A DNA stretch of 7,491 bases from assembly GCA_016839425.1 (NCBI GenBank), contig JAEOUI010000128.1, positions 1-7,491 of the forward strand, given 5' to 3'. This DNA is from Promethearchaeota archaeon. Its GTDB lineage: Archaea > Asgardarchaeota > Lokiarchaeia > Sigynarchaeales > SOKP01. Positions within the stretch are counted from its first letter, which is position 1, and the number at the start of each line of letters is the position of its first letter. A program made the translations under genes and the position numbers. The notes under the pieces are model-generated. The model made no database searches. It was not told the origin of the DNA and was given only the letters and a program-made list of their open reading frames with translations. Shown piece by piece: positions 1 to 5,429 of this stretch.

Positions 1-291
1 ATTCGCTTGAGTTCGACTCAATTAGACTTTTTAAAATCAGTATGTGAGCAAATTGAAAACGTATGCAAGACTCAAGGGATCAAGAAATACGGTCCTATTC
101 CCCTGCCAACTAAACGATTACGAGTACCCGTGATGAAAGCGCCTTCCGGTCAAGGAACCGACACGTGGGCAAAATTTGAAATGCGAATCCACAAGCGCCT
201 TTTTGAAATAATTGCAAACGAAAGAAGCATGCATCTCATCATGAAGATACACATTCCCGAATCAGTACTCGTTGAAATCGAGTTAATGTAA
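1..291 (+). CDS. rps10: Ribosomal protein uS10 (archaeal S10), 5'-truncated by the window edge
   Basis: Component of the head of the small ribosomal subunit. The core stretches GPIPLPTKRLRVPV and MRIHKRLFEI are hallmark uS10 motifs, and the archaeal/eukaryotic version is recognisable from the KAPSGQGTDTW segment. Archaeal S10 is about 100 residues and begins with a short strand leading into L-S-S-T. Here the reading frame is open to base 1 and the first codons give I-R-L-S-S-T, so the true start lies a few codons upstream of the window; the TTG at 7 is an internal Leu codon. The stop is TAA at 289-291. In archaea this gene usually closes the str operon after the EF-1A gene, so EF-1A is expected just to the left (inference). 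The coding sequence is richer in G+C than most of the window, as expected for a highly expressed gene. Confidence 0.95.
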   Translation: MRLSSTQLDFLKSVCEQIENVCKTQGIKKYGPIPLPTKRLRVPVMKAPSGQGTDTWAKFEMRIHKRLFEIIANERSMHLIMKIHIPESVLVEIELM

Positions 292-319
292 GAAAAAGTT
301 TGCTGCTTAATTCTTCATC

Positions 320-325
320 TTTTTT
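320..325 (+). terminator. Poly-T tract, likely terminator of the rps10 transcript
   Basis: A run of six T lies about 30 bases after the rps10 stop, within a T-rich stretch (311-325). Archaeal RNA polymerase can terminate at such tracts without a strong hairpin, and no hairpin is seen here. The position, in the 75-base gap between a ribosomal gene and an unrelated gene, supports the call, but T-runs are common in this AT-rich DNA. Confidence 0.4.
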
Positions 326-327
326 GA

Positions 328-336
328 TTTTAAAAT
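328..336 (+). promoter_or_regulatory. Candidate TATA box for the 240-residue protein gene
   Basis: TTTTAAAAT is centred about 35 bases before the ATG at 367. With the usual archaeal spacing of roughly 26 bases from TATA centre to transcription start, this predicts a start near 358 and a leader of about nine bases. No clear BRE is visible, and AT-rich DNA makes chance matches likely. Confidence 0.22.
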
Positions 337-366
337 CTATTACATTTTGTTTATATCCCTTATAAG

Positions 367-1089
367 ATGGCCCTTAAACATTCAAAATCCTTTTTCGGAA
401 GGAATACTGGATTACACATCTTAAGTCTTGACAAGACAATTCCTTATACGATTTTATCATGTTTTAAAAGAAAAAACGATGGAAGTTGGGAAGATCCTTT
501 AAAAGGAGAAGGACGCTCAGTTTCCCTCATTATTGAAGAAATGATATCTTTTCTAGAAGTGTTAAAAGGAAACCATTTGAAATGGCGTGGATACGATATG
601 ACCAAGAATAATGGTGTTGAGATTATCGTATCCTTAGAAGAAAAAACCAAACAAGAAGTATCAATAAAAATTGGACAATACGAAAAAAAGCTCAAATTCC
701 CAAATTTAAATGTTCTAAGATTATTAATCGCTCACATTATCGAAGAGAAAATCAAATTTGCCACGAATGAAGAATCCTCTGAATCTGTGGGGAGTAATAA
801 ATCTATATCCGTTTTTTCCGAACGCATAACAACTAAAGATGGTTATGATATTGTAGAAACTACAAAATACGATACTAAAATTAACATGATGAAAATAAAT
901 GCAAAAATCATTGCGGAAAGTCCAAAAGCCTTACTTATATCTATCGATGTTGGACACGAGTTTTGGATCCCTAAAAACACCATCCATTCTTCCTATGACG
1001 CAAAAAAAAAAAAAATATTTCAGAAAATTATCGTTGACAAGTGGATAATAGAAAAGAATCTAATTTCTATGAATTATATTGGAGAATAA
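367..1089 (+). CDS. Uncharacterised two-domain protein, 240 aa
   Basis: I do not recognise a named family. Residues about 9-131 look like one compact alpha/beta domain: strands around FF-GRN-TGL and YTILSCFKRK, then a conserved-looking G-S-W-E-D-P..GEGRSVSL turn (39-54), a helix (EEMISFLEVLKG), two strands and a helix ending LLIAHIIEEKIKF. That order is loosely reminiscent of PC4/Whirly-type nucleic-acid-binding folds, but this is only an impression. A Ser/Asn-rich linker (about 134-150) follows. Residues about 175-233 form a small beta module with the pattern ESPKALL..D.G.EFWIPKNTI...IIVDKWIIEKNLI, resembling a 'KAxLV...WIPKSxI...W...K.L' module I associate with prokaryotic and phage hypothetical proteins (from memory, unverified). 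There is no signal peptide or membrane segment, so the protein is probably cytoplasmic. The ATG at 367 is the natural start, without a clear Shine-Dalgarno. A 14-A run at 1002-1015 encodes Lys211-214 region residues inside the second module. Confidence 0.8.
   Translation: MALKHSKSFFGRNTGLHILSLDKTIPYTILSCFKRKNDGSWEDPLKGEGRSVSLIIEEMISFLEVLKGNHLKWRGYDMTKNNGVEIIVSLEEKTKQEVSIKIGQYEKKLKFPNLNVLRLLIAHIIEEKIKFATNEESSESVGSNKSISVFSERITTKDGYDIVETTKYDTKINMMKINAKIIAESPKALLISIDVGHEFWIPKNTIHSSYDAKKKKIFQKIIVDKWIIEKNLISMNYIGE
1002..1015 (+). repeat. 14-A homopolymer inside a coding region
   Basis: Fourteen consecutive A residues run from the last base of an Ala codon through four Lys codons into an Ile codon of the 240-residue protein. 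It is the longest homopolymer I noticed in the window. A one-base gain leads to a stop at about 1035-1037 and a one-base loss to a stop at about 1046-1048; both remove the conserved C-terminal strand with its Trp. Confidence 0.95.
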
Positions 1090-1090
1090 A

Positions 1091-1099
1091 TTAAATATT
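1091..1099 (+). promoter_or_regulatory. Candidate TATA box for the IMPase-family gene
   Basis: TTAAATATT lies just after the stop of the preceding gene and about 47 bases before the ATG at 1142. This predicts transcription starting near 1120 with a leader of about 20 bases. The box is plausible but is not distinguished from background AT richness. Confidence 0.22.
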
Positions 1100-1141
1100 A
1101 AACTTATTGTAAAATAAAACATTCGAATAAAATGATACATT

Positions 1142-1975
1142 ATGGTCATAACGATTGATTTCCTCATTGATATGGCACGAGCGATTTACGAAAATGTCCA
1201 CCCAATTTTGGGGACTAAAGAAGCTGCCAAGGAAATGGAAAAAGGTGCTGGTGGAGATATATCTATGAAAGTGGATTTAATTGCTGAAAATACCGTAATT
1301 GATTATTTAGAAAAAAATGATGCAAATATTCTCTTGATTAGTGAAGAAATTGGCGAGAAATATATTGGTAACAAGGAAGAAATTGATAATAACCAGTTCA
1401 AACTCATTGTGGATCCAATTGATGGTTCTTACAACGCTTCGAGAGGCATTCCATTTTGTTGCGCATCACTCGCTTTTGCTGTGGGTGAAACCCTTGAACA
1501 CATAGAAAAAGGAGTTATTGTTGATTTAAATTCAGGAGACATATTTTGGGCAGAAAAAGGAAAAGGCGCATATTTGAACAGCAAATCGATCTTTGTATCC
1601 GAACGGGGAATAGGTGAAAAGGGCGTATTTGAGTTAGATTTTGGGTTAAATGCTCTCAATGGGGAATTAAAAACTTACGGAAATATCTTAAAATACGCAA
1701 CCCATGTTAGAGTCATGGGGAGCTGTGCCTTGAGTTTATGCCAGCTGGCAAAGGGAAGTATTGATGCTTTCGTTAATTTCAAATCTTCAATGCGTCTGGT
1801 TGACGCTGCTGCGGGATTATTAATATTAAAAGAAGCTGGGGGATGTATAATTGATTTTAAAGGTGAAGAACTCGCAGGAGAATTATCAATTAATCAAAGG
1901 TTTTCTTTTATTGCTTCAAACAAGGCACACGAGCCATTTTTTGTTCAAGAATTAAAAGAACTGAATTTAGATTGA
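1142..1975 (+). CDS. Inositol monophosphatase / fructose-1,6-bisphosphatase family phosphatase
   Basis: Mg2+-dependent, Li+-sensitive-type sugar/inositol phosphatase fold, 277 residues, close to the usual 250-270 of archaeal members. The three metal-site motifs are present: the SEE motif (Glu68/Glu69), DPIDGS (Asp91, Asp94) and the distal Asp221 in RLVDAAAGLLILKEAGG. Upstream, GAGGDISMKVDLIAE matches the family's N-terminal G..D..AE segment, and VMGSCALSLCQLAKGSIDAFV is the usual pre-C-terminal helix. The canonical DGT is DGS here, a conservative change. Archaeal members often hydrolyse both inositol-1-phosphate (for inositol lipids or di-myo-inositol phosphate) and fructose-1,6-bisphosphate (gluconeogenesis). 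Sequence alone does not tell which activity applies. The ATG at 1142 is chosen because the upstream ATG at 1132 is out of frame and stops quickly. There is no Shine-Dalgarno, and neighbours give no pathway hint. Confidence 0.92.
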   Translation: MVITIDFLIDMARAIYENVHPILGTKEAAKEMEKGAGGDISMKVDLIAENTVIDYLEKNDANILLISEEIGEKYIGNKEEIDNNQFKLIVDPIDGSYNASRGIPFCCASLAFAVGETLEHIEKGVIVDLNSGDIFWAEKGKGAYLNSKSIFVSERGIGEKGVFELDFGLNALNGELKTYGNILKYATHVRVMGSCALSLCQLAKGSIDAFVNFKSSMRLVDAAAGLLILKEAGGCIIDFKGEELAGELSINQRFSFIASNKAHEPFFVQELKELNLD

Positions 1976-2060
1976 GCAAAGTAGAGATTTTATTATAATG
2001 TTTTTATTTTAAATTTCATCTATTCAAATAATTGGCTAATTACGATTTTAAAAATTTTGA

Positions 2061-2064
2061 GTGA
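2061..2064 (+). promoter_or_regulatory. Possible Shine-Dalgarno (GTGA) for the DNA glycosylase gene
   Basis: GTGA, within GAGTGA, sits six bases before the ATG at 2071. It matches part of the GGAGGTGATC anti-anti-SD consensus. It is one of the few SD-like sites in this window and supports the chosen start. Confidence 0.35.
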
Positions 2065-2070
2065 AATAAA

Positions 2071-2670
2071 ATGGACGAGTTAACTCGATTAAAGCGCGAT
2101 TTTTTCGTAAGAAATACGGAACTCGTAGCAAGGGATTTATTAGGAAAATATTTGATCAGAAAAACAAGCAAGGGGGATATGATTGGGAAGATCGCCGAAG
2201 TAGAAGCATATGTAGGCCCTGAAGATAAAGCTTGTCATTGTTATGGTTATAAAAAAACAGAAAAGACGAAAATCATGTATATGGAACCAGGTACTTTATA
2301 TGTATATTTTATTTATGGAACCTATTTTTGTCTTAATGTCGTGACTGAACCGAAGGATGTTCCCTGTGCTGTTTTTTTACGCACTTTAGAACCGGTTGAT
2401 GGAATTGAACTTATGAAGATTAATCGACCTGTAAAATTAGGAAAAAATTATAAGAATTTACTCGATGGACCGAGCAAACTATGCATGGCCTTTGACATTA
2501 AAAAGGAATCATTTAACGGAAAGGATTCCTGCGCCTCAGATTCCAATCTATTCTTTACAAATGGTGAAAAAATTAATGAAAAAGAGATTCATTTGGATAA
2601 ACGGATTGGAATTGATTACGCTGAAGAAGATAAAGAAAGGTTATTACGTTTTATTCTAAAAAAAGGGTAG
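2071..2670 (+). CDS. mpg: 3-methyladenine DNA glycosylase, AAG/MPG family
   Basis: Monofunctional base-excision repair glycosylase that flips out and cleaves alkylated or deaminated purines (3-methyladenine, 7-methylguanine, hypoxanthine in family members). The 199 residues match the catalytic core of the AAG family. Aligning by eye with human AAG, the catalytic general base Glu125 corresponds to Glu45 in EVEAYVGPED. Tyr127 corresponds to Tyr47 and His136 to His56. The intercalating Tyr162 corresponds to Tyr82, the stacking Tyr159 to Tyr79 in TLYVYFIYGTYFCLNV, and Asn169 to Asn89. The later motifs FLRTLEPVDG and DGPSKLCMAFDI are also typical. All expected active-site residues are present, so the protein is probably functional. 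The human N-terminal extension is absent, as in bacterial enzymes. The family is widespread in bacteria and eukaryotes but patchy in archaea, so ancient transfer is possible. No other repair gene is adjacent. Confidence 0.95.
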   Translation: MDELTRLKRDFFVRNTELVARDLLGKYLIRKTSKGDMIGKIAEVEAYVGPEDKACHCYGYKKTEKTKIMYMEPGTLYVYFIYGTYFCLNVVTEPKDVPCAVFLRTLEPVDGIELMKINRPVKLGKNYKNLLDGPSKLCMAFDIKKESFNGKDSCASDSNLFFTNGEKINEKEIHLDKRIGIDYAEEDKERLLRFILKKG

Positions 2671-2716
2671 AAATTTCATCTTAGAAAAAATTATTTGTCT
2701 ATTTTTCTTTGTTTAA

Positions 2717-2722
2717 TTTTTT
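2717..2722 (+). terminator. Poly-T tract after the DNA glycosylase gene
   Basis: A six-T run lies about 47 bases past the glycosylase stop, in a T-rich stretch that also has five T at 2702-2706. It fits hairpin-independent archaeal termination. The 162-base spacer (2671-2832) has two further T-runs, at 2777-2782 and 2801-2805, so which one is used, if any, cannot be told. Otherwise I see only AT-rich DNA there. Confidence 0.3.
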
Positions 2723-2832
2723 ATAAAGGATTACTTCTATTTATAATTAAAAGAATAAAATACAAGAATCATGTCGTTTTTTCACAATCAGATCTAGTAT
2801 TTTTTACAATAAAGTTCCGGTGCGACAGATTA

Positions 2833-3816
2833 GTGAGTAAAAATTACGATATTGAATCGCTTGTAAAGAAATTTCAAGAAAATAACAAGATGGCCTTAGC
2901 AAGGCTGATTTCTGTTGTTGAGAACGATCCCGATCGAGCAGAAGAAGTTTTTAATCATTTTAATGGGAAGCAGCACGATTCATATATCATAGGAATAACA
3001 GGATCTCCTGGTGTTGGGAAAAGTACCTTGACAGGTTCGATTGCAAAGGTTCTTTTAGATCAAGGCAAAAAGGTAGGCATTATTTCTGTGGATCCAACAT
3101 CCCCTTTCAGTGGAGGGGCCTTTTTAGGAGATAGAGTTCGGATGCCAAGTATAACTCTTCACCCCAACTTATTCATGAGAAGTCTCGCATCGAGAAGTTC
3201 TAAAGGTGGGCTCTCGAGAGCGGTTTTTGACATTATTTTACTTTACGAGGCGTTCGAAATGGACATCATACTTGTTGAAACGGTAGGAGCAGGGCAAAGC
3301 GAGTTTGATATATATAATTTTGCGCATACTGTTGTCGTTGTTCTCGTACCAGGCTATGGAGATACAATACAAATGCAAAAGGCAGGAATCATAGAAATAG
3401 GAGACATTTACGATATCAACAAAAAGGATCTCGGTGGGGAAGATGTTGCTGTTCAAGTAGAAATGATGCTCGATGATTCTACTTTTCAAAATGATTGGAG
3501 GCCTCCCGTTGTCATGACGAACTCGCTCTCTGGAGAAGGCGTTAAGGATTTAATAGAGCGTATTTTTGAACACGAGGATCACATGAAACGACTTAACCTT
3601 GTAGAAAACAAGAAATCTGAAGCACTAAATTACAAGATGAAAGAGCTTATTGTTCAAGAAATTGAAAAGAAAGTCTCAATACTCATTAAACCTGAAGAAT
3701 TTGATGAACTTTCTGCAGAAATTGGATCAAAGAAATTTCAAGTCCATAATGTCATTCGAGAACTATTTCGTTCTATGCACTTTAGTCGTAATAATAAAAG
3801 CAATGAAGATATTTAA
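2833..3816 (+). CDS. meaB: MeaB/ArgK-family G3E GTPase (methylmalonyl-CoA mutase chaperone)
   Basis: SIMIBI-class GTPase that protects and reactivates adenosylcobalamin-dependent acyl-CoA mutases, typically methylmalonyl-CoA mutase. With the GTG start at 2833 it has 327 residues, the usual MeaB length. The N-terminal helix (LVKKFQENNKMALARLISVVE) matches the family's conserved start. G-motifs follow in order: P-loop GSPGVGKST (57-65), VDPTSPFSGGAFLGDRVRM (86-104, the MeaB Mg/switch I region), ETVGAGQSE (149-157, switch II) and NKKD (196-199, guanine specificity). The C-terminal helices probably serve dimerisation. The frame is open upstream to a TTG at 2695, but that extension is low-complexity and hydrophobic from AT-rich spacer, with no family counterpart. 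The first in-frame ATG (2890) would delete the conserved helix, so GTG is preferred. A weak GGTG lies ten bases before it. No mutase or epimerase gene is in the window. Confidence 0.92.
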   Translation: MSKNYDIESLVKKFQENNKMALARLISVVENDPDRAEEVFNHFNGKQHDSYIIGITGSPGVGKSTLTGSIAKVLLDQGKKVGIISVDPTSPFSGGAFLGDRVRMPSITLHPNLFMRSLASRSSKGGLSRAVFDIILLYEAFEMDIILVETVGAGQSEFDIYNFAHTVVVVLVPGYGDTIQMQKAGIIEIGDIYDINKKDLGGEDVAVQVEMMLDDSTFQNDWRPPVVMTNSLSGEGVKDLIERIFEHEDHMKRLNLVENKKSEALNYKMKELIVQEIEKKVSILIKPEEFDELSAEIGSKKFQVHNVIRELFRSMHFSRNNKSNEDI

Positions 3817-3889
3817 TATCTCTTTAAAAAACTTACATTATATTTACTCGTGGCAATTATCTATAAAACTAAGATCCTAATTAAAAATC

Positions 3890-3904
3890 CGTGTTAGTAA
3901 CACG
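3890..3904. repeat. Perfect 7-bp inverted repeat with T-tract downstream (possible terminator or operator)
   Basis: CGTGTTA-G-TAACACG is a perfect palindrome with a single central base, 74 bases after the meaB stop. As RNA it could form a five-pair stem (CGTGT/ACACG) with a TAGTA loop, and a six-T run follows at 3915-3920. That layout suits an intrinsic terminator for meaB. The near-continuous dyad would equally suit a dimeric repressor site, but it lies about 60 bases before the nearest TATA-like box of the next gene. Confidence 0.4.
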
Positions 3905-3950
3905 ATTAACAAGGTTTTTTATGAAGATATAAAAGAAAAATCATATTTTG

Positions 3951-3960
3951 TTTATTTAAA
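3951..3960 (+). promoter_or_regulatory. Candidate TATA box for the four-cysteine protein gene
   Basis: TTTATTTAAA is centred about 28 bases before the TTG start at 3984. With normal archaeal spacing, transcription would begin almost at the start codon, giving a leaderless or near-leaderless mRNA, which agrees with the lack of a clear Shine-Dalgarno there. A purine-rich BRE is not evident. Confidence 0.3.
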
Positions 3961-3983
3961 ATTAAATATAGAGAAGATTCGGA

Positions 3984-4199
3984 TTGACTGAATGTAAATA
4001 TATTACAGGTTGTCCCTTTTTTAACAATAAAATGACAAATATGCCAAAAACCGCGAACCTCTTTAAAGAAAGGTACTGTAAAGGAAATAATACAAAATGC
4101 GCTCGGCTCATGGTAGCTAAAAATCTCGGAAAGGAAAAAGTACCTTTAGATTTATATCCAAATCAAATTGAACGAGCTATTAATTTGATTAACTCGTAG
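3984..4199 (+). CDS. Small four-cysteine protein, 71 aa (putative metal or Fe-S binding)
   Basis: A 71-residue soluble protein with Cys4, Cys10, Cys32 and Cys39 (C-x5-C-x21-C-x6-C). It has the layout C.Y..GCPFFN..M.NMP......K.RYC.GN...CARLMVAK.LG.E.VP.DLYPNQ. I have the impression of similar short proteins and domain tails in archaea and anaerobic bacteria, often with the YC-G-x-x-x-x-CAR core, but I know of no assigned function. The four cysteines could ligate zinc or an iron-sulfur cluster (inference). The TTG at 3984 is chosen because an in-frame TAG lies five codons upstream (3969-3971) and the only in-frame ATGs (Met17, Met20) would delete two of the four cysteines. The gene stands alone between meaB and the convergent DUF362 gene. 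Confidence 0.82.
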   Translation: MTECKYITGCPFFNNKMTNMPKTANLFKERYCKGNNTKCARLMVAKNLGKEKVPLDLYPNQIERAINLINS

Positions 4200-4207
4200 T
4201 CTCTCTC

Positions 4208-4215
4208 TTTTTTTT
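4208..4215 (+). terminator. Eight-T tract after the four-cysteine gene, in the convergent junction
   Basis: A CT-rich stretch leading to eight T begins nine bases past the TAG stop of the plus-strand gene, in the 36-base gap before the 3' end of the convergent DUF362 gene. It fits an archaeal poly-T terminator for plus-strand transcription. No equivalent T-tract is seen for the minus strand within this gap. Confidence 0.5.
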
Positions 4216-4235
4216 ATATTTCTTAATTAACGGGG

Positions 4236-5339
4236 CTAAAGTTCATTGAATTTTAAAATGGCATCTTTTACTTGATTAGAAACGGGAGGACATCCTGCAA
4301 CATGGATGCATTTAGTTTTCAATCCTTCCAAACAATTTCCAATTGAAATAAACTTCCCTTTAGGAATTGAAATGTTATTTTTTTGAAGTCCAATTACAAA
4401 AGTAACTTGTTTTTTTAATATACCTTGATCTTTTGCCTTTTTTAAGCCTCTTATAAGTCCACCAGCACAATTAGAGCAAAATGAATTTCCTATAATTTTA
4501 ATGTTATATTCTCTTTCGAGATCTTCCATACTCGCATTAGGTTTGTTAAAATTTATTAAGGAAATTTTACTCGAAATTACTTCAAAATCTGGTTTTTCAA
4601 AAAGTTTTAAGTATCTTACATCTTCCCTTGAAAATCCCATCAATTCGGACAAATGAGTGTCTAAAGAGAGCAAATCGTTACTCCCAGCGATTATATTTCC
4701 TTTTTTTGGCTCATAAAGCTCGCTTCCGAGTATGCCGTCAATAATTCCTATCGTTTGTACTTCAATATTTGTAAATAAATCGTGTATGCAATTTGCTAAA
4801 TTCAGGAGATGAAATTTTTTTTTATAATTATCTGGGATGAGTCCTTTTAGGTTCTTGATTGATAGTGTAACAGTTGCTGAAACATTTGTTTTTAATTTCG
4901 CAAGACTGATTAAAATATCAACTTGTTTTAACAATTGTGGTAATTTGAGTTTTTTTAAAGTAAAACCGTCAATTTCAACTTGATTATAAGGTGCTTTTTT
5001 TAAGTCAATAAATTCCACGGATTCCTCTTTTAATATCTCGAAAAGACCCGCTTTTTTTATTGCAGTCATAGTGTCGTTTTCCACAAAAGAAGATTCGGCA
5101 ACAACGATATTTTTTGGTTTGTACTCTTTTAAAATTTGAATTAAGGCTTTTAACACCACGGGATGGACGGTCATACCTTCATCTGGGCTTGCGATTGGAC
5201 CGCAATTAGGTTTAATGAGCATGGACTTCCCTATAATGGTTTCAGGATTGATAATGATTTCAAGTATTTTATGTAATTTGTCTTTTACTTCTTCAAAGAC
5301 ATATTCCGTTTGACTAAAGACAACAACTTTATTTTTCAT
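4236..5339 (-). CDS. DUF362-family protein with a cysteine-rich C-terminal domain, 367 aa
   Basis: Residues about 35-250 match the DUF362 domain, whose biochemical role is generally unassigned. They contain KPNCGPIASPDEGMTVHP (43-60), a VVAESSF strand, LISLAKLKTN (143-152), SIKNLKGLIP (160-169) and a IIDGILGSE segment (199-207). DUF362 proteins often carry a ferredoxin-like domain. Here the C-terminal ~85 residues instead hold five cysteines: CSNC (288/291), GNC (336), KC (344) and GCPP (350-352). These could bind an Fe-S cluster or another metal (inference). There is no signal peptide or membrane segment, so it is probably cytoplasmic. The ATG at 5339 starts the domain properly; a Shine-Dalgarno is not clear. 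It lies 90 bases after panE on the same strand, so co-transcription is possible but not certain. The coding sequence is very AT-rich (15 G+C in bases 4381-4440). Confidence 0.85.
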   Translation of the reverse strand: MKNKVVVFSQTEYVFEEVKDKLHKILEIIINPETIIGKSMLIKPNCGPIASPDEGMTVHPVVLKALIQILKEYKPKNIVVAESSFVENDTMTAIKKAGLFEILKEESVEFIDLKKAPYNQVEIDGFTLKKLKLPQLLKQVDILISLAKLKTNVSATVTLSIKNLKGLIPDNYKKKFHLLNLANCIHDLFTNIEVQTIGIIDGILGSELYEPKKGNIIAGSNDLLSLDTHLSELMGFSREDVRYLKLFEKPDFEVISSKISLINFNKPNASMEDLEREYNIKIIGNSFCSNCAGGLIRGLKKAKDQGILKKQVTFVIGLQKNNISIPKGKFISIGNCLEGLKTKCIHVAGCPPVSNQVKDAILKFNEL

Positions 5340-5429
5340 AATTATTATTTAAGAATCCCTTTCTGATTAAATTTGCATAAGGAATAATGATCTTTTATTT
5401 TTAAAATTAAATAGTATAAAATAATACTT

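Noticed and set aside
7..9. TTG at 7 as the start of rps10
   Set aside because: The preceding codons (Ile, Arg) continue the conserved N-terminal strand of archaeal S10; the start lies outside the window.
444..695. Open frame on the minus strand inside the 240-residue protein gene
   Set aside because: Antisense shadow with low-complexity Ser/Phe sequence and no recognisable domain.
1429..1659. Minus-strand open frame inside the IMPase gene
   Set aside because: Antisense to the conserved DPIDGS region; no family resemblance.
2465..2659. Plus-strand open frame inside the glycosylase gene
   Set aside because: Out-of-frame reading of conserved mpg coding sequence.
2695..2832. N-terminal extension of the MeaB frame with a hydrophobic, signal-like segment starting at TTG 2695
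   Set aside because: It is translated AT-rich spacer with T-runs, has no counterpart in MeaB proteins, and GTG 2833 gives the family's normal length.
3650..3880. Plus-strand open frame overlapping the end of meaB
   Set aside because: Mostly an out-of-frame reading of meaB with a Lys/Leu-rich spacer tail; no start context or domain.
5413..5428. AGTAT/ATACT inverted repeat just after the panE stop as a terminator
   Set aside because: Five A/T-dominated pairs with a six-base loop make a very weak stem, expected by chance in DNA this AT-rich.
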